Below, piece after piece: positions 45,742 through 54,435 of a stretch of 64,000 bases of DNA. Source of the DNA: Aurantimonas sp965217685 (GTDB taxonomy: Bacteria > Pseudomonadota > Alphaproteobacteria > Rhizobiales > Rhizobiaceae); the NCBI GenBank assembly GCA_965217685.1, contig CBDCIZ010000003.1, positions 434,001-498,000 on the forward strand. Direction: 5' to 3'. The stretch's first letter is position 1. Each line of letters opens with the position of its first letter. A program made the position numbers and the translations under genes. A model generated the notes under the pieces. The model saw only the letters and a program-made list of their open reading frames with translations, searched no databases and was not told where the DNA came from.

Positions 45742-47070
45742 ATGGGCTCCGGCGGCAACGACTCAAGCGGCAGTGGCGGACCCGGCGACACGATCGATCC
45801 GCGCAGCCCGGCCATCGCGCCGGTGCCGCCGCATGTCACCCAGACCCCGGACGAGGATCGCTATGCGGCGTTCCGCAACCCGCGCTTCCTGCGCTACTGG
45901 TTCTCGCGGCTGCTTTCGACCTTCGCCATCCAGATCGTCGTCGTGTCGGTCGGCTGGCAGATTTACGACCTCACCCGCGATCCGCTCGATCTCGGCATCG
46001 TCGGCCTGTGCCAATTCCTGCCGGCCCTGCTGCTCGTTCTGGTCACCGGCGCCGCGGCCGATCGCTATTCGCGGCGATTGATCATGGCCATCGCCATCGG
46101 CGTCGAGGCGCTCGGAGCCCTGGTGATGCTGCTTCTGACCTGGCACGGCCTCGCCTCGCCGTTGCCGGTCTTCGCCACGCTCGTCGGCTTCGGCATCGCC
46201 CGTGCCTTCTTCGGTCCGGCCTCGCAATCGCTCGTCGTCAACCTCGTCGACCGACATGAACTCGCCAACGCCATCGCCTGGAACTCTTCCTCCTGGCAGA
46301 TCGCCACCATCGTCGGCCCTGTCGTCGGCGGCCTGACCTACGGCGTTTCTCCGCTCGCAGCCTATTGCCTCGGCTTTGCGTTGTTCGCCGCTGCCGCCCT
46401 CCTCGTCCTCACCATCAAGGCTCCCGCGCACAAACGATCGGTCGAGCCGACGAGCATCGAGACTGTCATTGCCGGCTTTCGATTCATCTGGTCGGAAAAG
46501 ATCGTGCTCGGCGCGATCTCGCTCGACCTCTTCGCCGTGCTGCTCGGCGGTGCCGTCGCGCTGATGCCGGTCTATGCCCGCGACGTGCTGCATGTCGGCC
46601 CCTGGGGGCTCGGGCTCCTGCGCGCGGCGCCCGGCATCGGCGCGCTCGCCATGGCCGTCTGGCTCGCCTCGCACCCGATCAGGGACCATGCCGGCGTTCT
46701 CATGTTCGCCTTCGTCGGTATGTTCGGCGCGTTTACGGTCGTCTTCGGTCTCTCTTCGGTGCCCTGGCTGTCGATCCTCGCCCTGATCGTCATGGGCGGC
46801 TCCGACATGATCAGCGTCTATGTCCGCGAGACGCTGATGCAGTTGTGGACGCCCGACGAGGTCCGCGGCCGGGTCAACGCCGTCAACATGGTATTCATCG
46901 GTGCCTCCAACGAACTCGGCGAGTTTCGCGCCGGCGTCATGGCCTTCTGGATCGGCGCGGTGCCGGCGGTCGTCCTCGGCGGCGCGGCGACGGTGGGTGT
47001 TGCAGGCCTGTGGTCGGCGATGTTCCCGGACCTGCTCAAGGCGCGCAGCCTCGCTGAAGGGCCGGCCTGA
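45742..47070 (+). CDS. MFS transporter of the EntS/MFS_3 exporter type
   Basis: This major-facilitator protein of about 442 residues has twelve predicted membrane segments. It belongs to the group of small-molecule exporters related to EntS (RNPRFLRYWFSRLLSTFAIQ, VSVGWQIYDLTRDPLDLGIV, AADRYSRR, GIARAFFGPASQSLVVNLV and TPDEVRGRVNAVNMVFIGAS). The first 35 residues are Gly/Ser/Asp-rich and not part of the fold. The start is uncertain among TTG 45709, ATG 45742 and a GTG near 45823; none has a clear ribosome site. No substrate can be assigned. Confidence 0.85.
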   Translation: MGSGGNDSSGSGGPGDTIDPRSPAIAPVPPHVTQTPDEDRYAAFRNPRFLRYWFSRLLSTFAIQIVVVSVGWQIYDLTRDPLDLGIVGLCQFLPALLLVLVTGAAADRYSRRLIMAIAIGVEALGALVMLLLTWHGLASPLPVFATLVGFGIARAFFGPASQSLVVNLVDRHELANAIAWNSSSWQIATIVGPVVGGLTYGVSPLAAYCLGFALFAAAALLVLTIKAPAHKRSVEPTSIETVIAGFRFIWSEKIVLGAISLDLFAVLLGGAVALMPVYARDVLHVGPWGLGLLRAAPGIGALAMAVWLASHPIRDHAGVLMFAFVGMFGAFTVVFGLSSVPWLSILALIVMGGSDMISVYVRETLMQLWTPDEVRGRVNAVNMVFIGASNELGEFRAGVMAFWIGAVPAVVLGGAATVGVAGLWSAMFPDLLKARSLAEGPA

Positions 47071-47106
47071 TCTGCGTTGCCCTTGCGGTGGCCGCTTGGA
47101 CTACGC

Positions 47107-47811
47107 TCAGCCGAGTGCGGCCAGCAGAGCCGGCAATTGGGAAATCTGCGCGATGGCATGAAAGCGCGGCTCACCGTCCGGCGCTTCGGCATGTTCCAGC
47201 GCCCAGGTCAGATCGTGCGGTACGTGAACGCCAATGGCCCCCGCCGCGATGGCTGGCAGCACGTCCGACTTCAGCGAATTGCCGACCATCATTGCCCGCG
47301 CCGCGCCGTCTCCATGCCGCGCGAAAATGCGCTCGTAGGTCTCGGGACGCTTTTCGCTGACGATCTCCACGGCATCGAAAAGATCGCCGAGGCCCGACGC
47401 GGCAAGCTTGCGCTCCTGGTCGAAGAGATCGCCCTTGGTGATCAGGACCAGACGGTAACCGTCGCTGAGTCCCTCCAGCGTTTCACGAACGCCGGGCAGC
47501 GTCTCGACGGGATGAGCGAGCATCTCGCGGCCGCGATCGAGGATAGCCCGCACAACGCTTGCCGGCAGCCGGTCCTCGGTCAGGTCCAGCGCCGTCTCGA
47601 TCATCGACAGCACGAAGCCCTTGATGCCGTAGCCATAGACCACAAGATTGCGGCGCTCGGCCTCGACCAGTCGCTCCGACAGGATGTCCGGCGCGACATG
47701 TTCGGCGAGCAAATCGCGAAACCGCGCCTCGGTGATCTGGAAGAAACACTCGTTCTGCCAGAGCGTGTCGTCGGCATCGAGACCGATGGTGGTGATGCGT
47801 CGCCCGGTCAT
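47107..47811 (-). CDS. HAD superfamily hydrolase
   Basis: This 234-residue haloacid-dehalogenase-type phosphatase is of the subgroup with a variant motif I, GLDADDTLWQNE (D-x-D-D-T rather than D-x-D-G-T). Motif II is LVLITKGD and motif IV VGNSLKSDVLPA. A helical cap follows motif I. The substrate is unknown; related proteins include pyrimidine 5'-nucleotidase-like and phosphoglycolate phosphatase-like enzymes. It lies 91 bases after the amidotransferase gene on the same strand, the last of a likely three-gene unit. Confidence 0.87.
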   Translation of the reverse strand: MTGRRITTIGLDADDTLWQNECFFQITEARFRDLLAEHVAPDILSERLVEAERRNLVVYGYGIKGFVLSMIETALDLTEDRLPASVVRAILDRGREMLAHPVETLPGVRETLEGLSDGYRLVLITKGDLFDQERKLAASGLGDLFDAVEIVSEKRPETYERIFARHGDGAARAMMVGNSLKSDVLPAIAAGAIGVHVPHDLTWALEHAEAPDGEPRFHAIAQISQLPALLAALG

Positions 47812-47902
47812 GCCTTCGCCGTCCCCTTTCGCCGATGTCGGACAAGACCGCTGGTAAAACCCGTCGCAGAAGAACCGTCGCGGAGGGCCCGACGGAGGCG
47901 CT

Positions 47903-48730
47903 TCAGGTAGCCGGGCCACCGTCCCGCTGGCCGAACACCCGCGACAAAAATCCGTCGAGCCAGCGCTTGACCGCGGCATCGTGGACGGCCCGGCCCTCGA
48001 AATGCTGGCGCCGCTGCTGGGCACCCGGCAGCTTCAGCCGCTCGTGGCCCTTGGTCGTCCAGCGATACATCATCGCCAGGGTCAGCTCGGCGTGGAACTG
48101 CACGGCAAACGCCTTTTCGCCATAACGAAACGCCTGGTTCGGATACCAGTCCCCCTCGGCGAGCAGCGCCGCGCCGGACGGCAGTTCGAAGCCCTCCCTG
48201 TGCCACTGGTAGACCATCTTCGGCCAATGGGGCATGAAGGCCCGACCCTGCGGCGTGGAGCGCAACGGATAGTAGCCGATCTCGGCATAGCCTTCAGCGT
48301 GGCTCGCGACCTTCGCGCCCAACGTCTTCGCCAGCATCTGCGCACCCAGGCAGATGCCAAGAAAGGGTCGCTCTTCCTTGAGCGGCACATCCAGCCAGTC
48401 GATCTCCTTGACGAGATGGGCGTCGGTGTCGTTGGCACTGGGCGGCCCCCCGAAGACGATGGCGCCACGATGCTCGTCGAGCGTCGTCGGCAGCGCCTCG
48501 CCGAGAACCGGGCGACGGATGTCGAGCGCAACGTCGCTTCCCGTCAGCACCTGGCCAACGCGTCCAGACGTCGAGTTTTCCTGATGCAGCACCACCAGGA
48601 TCGGCCGATCGTCGCCGGTCTTCAAGGTAAAGCGCTGGGCGTCGAGCGCTTCGCCGACCGTCTTGCCACCGCCGGCTGGCGTGATCTTGTCGGATGAGTG
48701 GATCGCTTCATTCGTCTCGTTATAAGCCAT
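47903..48730 (-). CDS. Class I glutamine amidotransferase-like protein
   Basis: This 275-residue protein has a GATase1 domain with the nucleophile elbow FLGICLGAQML (C127) and the late VQFHAELT. In the latter the usual HPE is HAE, still keeping His and Glu. A non-conserved N-terminal extension of about 40 residues precedes RPILVVLHQENSTSG. Proteins of this kind are usually annotated as glutamine amidotransferases of unknown partner. It starts four bases after the TerB gene ends, so the two are cotranscribed. Confidence 0.86.
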   Translation of the reverse strand: MAYNETNEAIHSSDKITPAGGGKTVGEALDAQRFTLKTGDDRPILVVLHQENSTSGRVGQVLTGSDVALDIRRPVLGEALPTTLDEHRGAIVFGGPPSANDTDAHLVKEIDWLDVPLKEERPFLGICLGAQMLAKTLGAKVASHAEGYAEIGYYPLRSTPQGRAFMPHWPKMVYQWHREGFELPSGAALLAEGDWYPNQAFRYGEKAFAVQFHAELTLAMMYRWTTKGHERLKLPGAQQRRQHFEGRAVHDAAVKRWLDGFLSRVFGQRDGGPAT

Positions 48731-48734
48731 GGCG

Positions 48735-49202
48735 TCAGTCGGACACTCCGCTCCTGGTTGCCGCCTCCCGCTTCATCAACATGCGATCCCGTGTCGAGAC
48801 GCCAAGAAGGTCGGCGACCCGCCAGATGAGATTGTCTTCCAGCTCATGCACCTCGCCATCGGCATAGGTGACCTCCCAGAGCATCTCCACAAAGCGTATC
48901 CGATCCTCTTCCTCCAGGCGATTCTTCAGAACCGAAGTGAAGTGGAAAAGATCGACGGCGCTCTCATCGGCCGCCTGGCCCGCGGCGGCCAGCCGCTCGG
49001 CCTCGGCCGCATCGATGCCGAACTCATCGGAAAGCACCTGCCGCATGCGGGCGCGCTCGTCGTCGGTGACGACGCCATCGGCATCGATGATATGGAAGAG
49101 CAGCGCCGCCGAAGCCGTGCGCACATCGTCGTGCGGTTGCAGCGAGCGGTCCGGCTCGATGGCACCGATGGTACGCATGATGTCGCGAAGGGCGTCGAAC
49201 AT
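48735..49202 (-). CDS. TerB-like/DUF-type helical protein
   Basis: This 155-residue all-helical protein has the TerB-type acidic metal-binding pattern, once in FHIIDADGVVTDDERARMRQ and again in VTYADGEVHELEDNLIWRVA. It resembles the single-domain TerB proteins that are not part of a tellurite operon. AAGAGG lies upstream of the ATG at 49202. It is the first gene of the unit with the amidotransferase and HAD genes. Tellurite resistance is not implied. Confidence 0.85.
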   Translation of the reverse strand: MFDALRDIMRTIGAIEPDRSLQPHDDVRTASAALLFHIIDADGVVTDDERARMRQVLSDEFGIDAAEAERLAAAGQAADESAVDLFHFTSVLKNRLEEEDRIRFVEMLWEVTYADGEVHELEDNLIWRVADLLGVSTRDRMLMKREAATRSGVSD

Positions 49203-49500
49203 GGGGCCTCTTGGCGATCGCCGGGTCAAAGCGATCCTGGGTCTGGCAGGATCACCGCTTGCGCACGGTGATCGCAACGATCGGGTGGCCTTTGGGACCT
49301 TTCGGCATGGAACGGCAACCACATCGCGACCGTCGCCGAAAGCGCAGGAAGCCGGAGAGGCTGTGCGGCTTTGGTTGCAGCGCGCCCCAAGCGAAGCGGA
49401 CTTCGGCCGGGGTGAACACGAGCCGGGCACCATGCACCGCTTCGCCCATCGCGGACCCTGCTGCGGACGGGCCTTCGGCCGGCGGACAAACCGGAGCTGA
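49203..49500. other. Intergenic region between hemY-like and TerB genes
   Basis: These 298 bases contain the TerB promoter and the end of the hemY-like transcript, with an inverted repeat at 49250-49273. No gene is supportable. Confidence 0.4.
49250..49273. repeat. Perfect 8-bp inverted repeat (GATCACCG/CGGTGATC)
   Basis: The arms enclose 8 bases and lie 48 bases before the TerB start on the minus strand. This position suits an operator. A terminator for the hemY-like gene is less likely because no T-run follows. Confidence 0.45.
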
Positions 49501-51162
49501 TCAGCCGAAGCGCGCTTCCTTGCGTTCGTCGGTCGCCGGACCGAATCCGCGGGTCTCCGTCGTGCTGGCCGCCGGGGTCGATGGGTTGGAGGAAGGAACG
49601 GTCCGTCCGTGCGACGCGAGGGCCGAAGCCGGGGTCGATGTGGCTTCGGCTGATCGGTTGTCGGATTTGGCTGACTTCAGTTCGCTCGTATCCGCGCCGT
49701 TGGCCGGCCTGGTTTCGCGCAAAGCTCCGGCTTCTTTTTTCGCCTCGGTCGCGGATGCCTTATCGCTCTTCGGCTCCGACGCGTCATTCACCGTGATCGC
49801 TTCGACCGTCCTGGCGTCGTCGCCGGGCTCCTTGCCCGATTCCGCCTCGATCAGGGGCAGGTCGTCGTCGCCGACGCGCTCGACGGGCACCTTCCACTGG
49901 AAAGCGTCGAGGCGACCGGTGACCGGCGAGATCGGCGCCCAGGCCTTGGAAACGATGCCATCTGCTGTCCAGGCCGGATCACGCGGCGCGCGGATCGCCT
50001 TGGACAGCCACTGACGAACGTGGCCGACTTCACCGGTGTCGGCCTCCTCGATGTCGGCGAGCAGCAGATAGACGCTTTCGCGTGGCTCGGATTCGGCCGC
50101 CGCCATGGCGGAGGAGCGGGCGAGTTCCATGTCGCCGGCGTCGAGCGCGGCGCGGGCAAGGCATGTTTCGGCGTCGACATTGCCGGGTCGCATGGCCTGC
50201 AGCTTTTTCGCCCGCTTCAGCCGGTCCTCGACCGAATCGCCGGTGCGCGCGCGGACGTAGGCATCGGCAATGTCCGGATGCGGTTTGTTCTGAAAGGATT
50301 GCTCCAGGATCTTGGCGCCGCGCCGGGTGTCGCCCAGGCGGAAAGCCGCCTGGGCGGCGACAAGCGCAGCCGGCGTCAGGTCCGGCGCAAGCTTCTGCGC
50401 CTCGATGCCGGCGCTCTTGGCGGTCGACGGGTCGGCCTCGGCGACGGTCATCGCCTTGGCGGTCAGGAGCACGGCCCGCAGGCGCTTGGATTCCTCGCTG
50501 GCGATCAGCCGCGAATTCTTCTGCGCCTCGAGAATGTCGAGGGCGCCGTTCCAGTCGCCAGCGAGCGACTTCGATTCCAGCACCGCGCCGCCCGCCCAGG
50601 GCACATGCGGCGCGATGCGCACCGCACGTTCGGCGTAATGGCGTGCGGCGCTCTCGTCGCCGACGCGCTCGGCTTCGAGGAACAGGCCACGTAGCGCCAG
50701 AAGCCGCGTCTCGGGATCCCGCTCCATCTGCTCGAAGGTCGAGCGTGCGCGAGCATGATCACCTTCGATCATCGCGGTCTGCGCGTCGAGGAAGCGGATC
50801 AGCGGCTCCTGGCGGGCGTTGAGCAACTTGTCGGAGCGCTTGGTCATGCGACGAGCGAGGACCGCGTCGCCGGCACCGGCAGCGATGATACCGCTCGACA
50901 GCGCCGTGTAGCCACGGTCACGCTTGCGGGCCTCCCACCAATGGCCGATCGCGCCGGGTGTCTTGAAGAAGGCGCGGATCAGCCAGACCACGACGATCGC
51001 GGCAATGACCAGCAAGGCGAGACCGACCAGGAAGACCATCATCGAGGTCGCCACTTCGCGGCCCTGCCAGACGAAAGTGACCGTGCCCGGGTTGTCGGCC
51101 AGCCAACCGAAGCCGAGACCCGCGGCAAGGACGAAAAGGAAGAAGGCGAGGATGCGCAGCAT
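49501..51162 (-). CDS. hemY: HemY-like TPR membrane protein
   Basis: This 553-residue protein has the HemY_N domain: two membrane helices (residues 2-24 and 41-66, with FLVGLALLVIAAIVVVWLIR) and GYTALSSGIIAAGAGDAVLA. About eight TPR-like helices follow to residue 420 (for example LRGLFLEAERVGDESAARHY), then a disordered Ser/Glu/Lys-rich tail. The Gram-negative HemY named here is not the protoporphyrinogen oxidase of Bacillus; its role in haem synthesis is unresolved. It lies ten bases after the Mic60 gene in the conserved hemC-hemD-mic60-hemY order. Confidence 0.85.
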   Translation of the reverse strand: MLRILAFFLFVLAAGLGFGWLADNPGTVTFVWQGREVATSMMVFLVGLALLVIAAIVVVWLIRAFFKTPGAIGHWWEARKRDRGYTALSSGIIAAGAGDAVLARRMTKRSDKLLNARQEPLIRFLDAQTAMIEGDHARARSTFEQMERDPETRLLALRGLFLEAERVGDESAARHYAERAVRIAPHVPWAGGAVLESKSLAGDWNGALDILEAQKNSRLIASEESKRLRAVLLTAKAMTVAEADPSTAKSAGIEAQKLAPDLTPAALVAAQAAFRLGDTRRGAKILEQSFQNKPHPDIADAYVRARTGDSVEDRLKRAKKLQAMRPGNVDAETCLARAALDAGDMELARSSAMAAAESEPRESVYLLLADIEEADTGEVGHVRQWLSKAIRAPRDPAWTADGIVSKAWAPISPVTGRLDAFQWKVPVERVGDDDLPLIEAESGKEPGDDARTVEAITVNDASEPKSDKASATEAKKEAGALRETRPANGADTSELKSAKSDNRSAEATSTPASALASHGRTVPSSNPSTPAASTTETRGFGPATDERKEARFG

Positions 51163-51171
51163 GTGTGTTCC

Positions 51172-53436
51172 TTAGCCCTGTGTTCCGGCAGCCGCAGCCG
51201 GAGCCGGCGCCGCCTGGGGGGACGATTCCGTGCCGGATGCCGGTGCCTTTGAAGCTCCGCCCTGTGCGGCCGGAGCCGCACCGCTCGGCGCATTGGCGGA
51301 CGAATTGGCCGAACCCGTGCCGTTTGGCGAAAGCGCCGAGGAAAGGGCGCCGCTGACCGCCTTCTGGGCGGTGACACGCGCCTCGACCTTATCGGCAAAA
51401 TCCTGGCTCGCGGCCTTGGCCGGGTCCGGCAATGTCTGCCACTCGGTCTGGAAGGTCTGAAGATCGCCGCCCTCGATCGCTGCGGTCAGCCGCGAGACGA
51501 CGGCCTGCGGCCCCGTATCGGACGCCGCCGCCGGGCCGCTTGGGCGAACCTGCACAAGCGATTTGAGGCCGGAGAAGAACTGGTCCTGGACCGGCGCGGA
51601 GGGCTGTGCCGGGGTGAGGCTCGCGGAAACCTTATCGCGCACGGATGGCCATTGCGCCGCAAGGGCCTGTCCCAACGGCACGCCGTCGGCGGCATAGCCG
51701 CGCAACTCGTTGATGGTCTCGCTGGGCCCGGACACCTTGGCGTAGGTTTCGAGCTGGCTCATGAACGGTCCGCCGGAGTCGATGCCCGATTTGAGGTTTG
51801 CGGCAGCCAGTGCCACGCGCGCCTCTTGGCCGTTCTTCTCGACGACGGTCAGCCGGTCGACGACCTGGCCGATCGAGGCCTGCGTGGCTTCGACGCCATC
51901 CTGTGCGGCCTGCGCCGCCTCGGCGGCGGCGTCGGCAGATACCTTGGCCGCGTCGGCCGCGGAACCCGCATCGCCCGCCGTTTTCTGGGCACCGGCTGCG
52001 GCATCGTTGGCCTTCGATGCCGATTGGCCGGCAGCGTCAGCGCTCTGTTGTGCACCCGCCGCGGCGCTTTGGGCCGCGTTCGCGGCATCCAGCACCGGTT
52101 TCAGGGCCGCGGCGCCGTCGGCACCGGCCGAACCCGCCGATTTTTCCAATGCATCGACACGCTGGCCGAGCGCCGAAACGTCGGCACCGGCGCTCCCGTC
52201 CGACGCGTTCGCAGAGCCGGTGGATACCTCATCCTTGAGCGCGGCGATCTGCTGGTTCAGCGAGGCGACTTCGCTCTGGCTTGCATAATCGCCGGATGTC
52301 GCCGGCTCGGTGGCTGGCACCTCGGCGAAAGACGGCAGATAGCCGGCCGATTGCAATATTGCACCGCCGCCGAGCGCGATGATCGCGCCGATAATGCCGG
52401 CAACGACCGCGCCGGTCATGGCCGCACTCGACGAGCCGGACGAATTGTTATTGGCACCGGCGTCGGCACCAGCACCTGCCCCGTGCCCGTCGACCCCGCC
52501 GCCCGAGCGCGCGGTGCTCCCCGAAGCCGCAGGACCTGCGCTGCGCGAAGGGGACGCGGAAGGCGAACTGCTTGAAGAGGATGAAGTCGAAGGCGAGCCG
52601 CTTGCAGGGAGCGGCGTCGACGATCCCTTCGAACCCGTGGACGCCGCAGAGGACCCGCTCGCCGCGGATTTCACCGAAGATGCGCCGACGACCGAAGACG
52701 GCGCGGTGGCCGGCTGCCCCGACGTCTTGGAGCTCGGTGTGGCGGACTTATCTGTTGCGGACTTGCCGCTGCCCGATTTTTCACCACTCGTCGCGTCCGG
52801 CTCACCGTTCTTGACGGCCTCGCTCGACGAGGCATTACCGGACGAAGCGTTTGGTGCCGACGAAGCAGGCCTCGCAGCGGCCGCACCTGTGGGCTTGACC
52901 GGAGTCGTGGAAGCCGCGCTCGGCGCGGATGCACCGGCCGAAGGCGACACGGCGTCCGCAGGAGACGCGACCGAACGGGATGCGCCGGTCGATCCGGCGG
53001 CTGGCATAGAAGAGGACGAGCTGGCGGCGCTCGGCGCGGTGCTGGCAGACTCAGCGGCGCCTTTGCCGGTGGCCTTTGCGGCGTCGGTCGTTTTCATCGT
53101 TGCAGCGCTGCCGGCGACGGACGACGTCGGAGGGGAGGAAGATTTGGACGCGTCGGACCTGGCGGCAGAACCTGGCGCCGAAGACGAATATTTCACCTCC
53201 GTGCGGCCGCTGGATGTGCCAGCCGCATCGCTGGATGGCGAACCACCGGTCGACCCCGCGGCTTTGGACGCCATCGAGACTGCACTCGTTGCCTTGTCGT
53301 CGGATCGGCCGGTCGCGTCCATGCCGGCCGTGATTGTCTTGTCACCTTCGGTCACCGTGTCGATCTTTTCCGCCTTGAGGTCGATGGTCTGGCCACGCGT
53401 CTTGTTCGGTTTGGACCGTCTCGGACGATTGGTCAT
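51172..53436 (-). CDS. Alphaproteobacterial mitofilin/Mic60 homologue
   Basis: This 754-residue inner-membrane protein has a cytoplasmic N terminus of about 340 residues that is extremely Ser/Ala/Gly/Pro-rich and probably disordered. One membrane helix follows (about residues 341-363, AVVAGIIGAIIALGGGAILQ), then an Ala-rich coiled coil (400-520) and the C-terminal mitofilin signature from about 555 to 690. Mic60 shapes cristae in mitochondria and intracytoplasmic membranes in alphaproteobacteria. Its position between hemD and hemY is the known alphaproteobacterial arrangement. The start at 53436 (TNRPRRSKPNKTRG) is basic and natural; the longer frame to 53478 is less so. Confidence 0.87.
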   Translation of the reverse strand: MTNRPRRSKPNKTRGQTIDLKAEKIDTVTEGDKTITAGMDATGRSDDKATSAVSMASKAAGSTGGSPSSDAAGTSSGRTEVKYSSSAPGSAARSDASKSSSPPTSSVAGSAATMKTTDAAKATGKGAAESASTAPSAASSSSSMPAAGSTGASRSVASPADAVSPSAGASAPSAASTTPVKPTGAAAARPASSAPNASSGNASSSEAVKNGEPDATSGEKSGSGKSATDKSATPSSKTSGQPATAPSSVVGASSVKSAASGSSAASTGSKGSSTPLPASGSPSTSSSSSSSPSASPSRSAGPAASGSTARSGGGVDGHGAGAGADAGANNNSSGSSSAAMTGAVVAGIIGAIIALGGGAILQSAGYLPSFAEVPATEPATSGDYASQSEVASLNQQIAALKDEVSTGSANASDGSAGADVSALGQRVDALEKSAGSAGADGAAALKPVLDAANAAQSAAAGAQQSADAAGQSASKANDAAAGAQKTAGDAGSAADAAKVSADAAAEAAQAAQDGVEATQASIGQVVDRLTVVEKNGQEARVALAAANLKSGIDSGGPFMSQLETYAKVSGPSETINELRGYAADGVPLGQALAAQWPSVRDKVSASLTPAQPSAPVQDQFFSGLKSLVQVRPSGPAAASDTGPQAVVSRLTAAIEGGDLQTFQTEWQTLPDPAKAASQDFADKVEARVTAQKAVSGALSSALSPNGTGSANSSANAPSGAAPAAQGGASKAPASGTESSPQAAPAPAAAAGTQG

Positions 53437-53582
53437 CGGGTCTGCTCCGTTCCTGCCGCCCCACGCGCGATCAGCCAACGCAGGATACCGTCGAAGAGTG
53501 TGCGCAGCGTGCGCGCCACTCCTATTCGTCCTTCATTCGCGCCGGCCGCGCAAGCATCAAACAGCCGAATGAACAATGTAGG

Positions 53583-54407
53583 TTAGCCGAGCCGTTCGAA
53601 AAGCGAGACCATGGTCGGTTCGTAAGAAATCACCGCCCGATCGCACCAGGGCGACGTCAGCGCCGCCGCGATCCGGATCGAGAGCGCGGCGATTCGCGGC
53701 TTCGGATCGAAACGGTCCGGCATTCGTTCGGCGAGGCTGCAGAAGGCCCTGGCCTGGCCCGTCGAGAGGATCAGAACGGCATCCGGCGCGCCGCCCGACA
53801 GAAGGGCTTCGACGTCGGGGCGCTCGATTTCGAGCCGCACGGTGGCGTAGGCCTCGCGCACGATCAGCTCGACGTCGAGCCCGGCCAGTTCCGCCTCCAG
53901 CGTGCCCGTCCGCGTCCGGCCGGCAGCGTAGAGCAGCCGCGTACCGGGGACAAATCCTGTCGCCGCGACGGCCTTTGCCAGCGCCGGCGCATCGCCGCCC
54001 GCCGTCACGACGGTGGAAAAGCCCGCTTGCCGTGCCGCCGCCGCGGTGCGCTCGCCGACGGCGAAGACGGGGCGCGATCGGTCCGCCGCAAAAGCGGCAA
54101 GCGCCGGGACCGCACGGGGGCTGGTGAGGAGAAATCCCGCGAAGGTTGCCGATGATTCGTCGCCGGCCAACAAATCTTGCGTCGTCGGCGCGCGATTCGG
54201 GGCAGGACGAGGAACCGGCCGTCCGGCGCCCGCGCGTGTCCTCGCCGAGCCCGAACTATTCCGGGCCGCCTCGGGAGCACCTGCAGACAGGTCGAGGGTC
54301 TTGTAGGCTTCGAGCGGCAGGATCAGCGGCTCGTGGCCGGCCGCAACGAGCGCTGCGGCGGTCTCTTCCGCAGCAGCGACCTCCCTGAGAATCAGGACCC
54401 GCGCCAC
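53583..54407 (-). CDS. hemD: Uroporphyrinogen-III synthase
   Basis: HemD cyclises hydroxymethylbilane with inversion of ring D. The 274 residues begin ARVLILREVAAAEETAAALV and show the weakly conserved HemD features: FLLTSPRAVPALAAFAADRS, PVFAVGERTAAAARQAGFST, GTRLLYAAGRTRTGTLEAEL and the C-terminal LSIRIAAALTSPWCDRAVIS. An insertion of low-complexity sequence (about residues 55-85) separates the two halves. The GTG at 54407 is taken as start since upstream codons overlap hemC's end region without similarity. It lies 28 bases after hemC. Confidence 0.88.
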   Translation of the reverse strand: MARVLILREVAAAEETAAALVAAGHEPLILPLEAYKTLDLSAGAPEAARNSSGSARTRAGAGRPVPRPAPNRAPTTQDLLAGDESSATFAGFLLTSPRAVPALAAFAADRSRPVFAVGERTAAAARQAGFSTVVTAGGDAPALAKAVAATGFVPGTRLLYAAGRTRTGTLEAELAGLDVELIVREAYATVRLEIERPDVEALLSGGAPDAVLILSTGQARAFCSLAERMPDRFDPKPRIAALSIRIAAALTSPWCDRAVISYEPTMVSLFERLG

Positions 54408-54435
54408 GCGTTGCCCCGTCTGACGGCCGGCCCGA

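Noticed and set aside
48735..49202. Tellurite resistance operon from the TerB-like gene
   Set aside because: No TerC, TerD or TerZ partners; single-domain TerB proteins are common outside ter operons.
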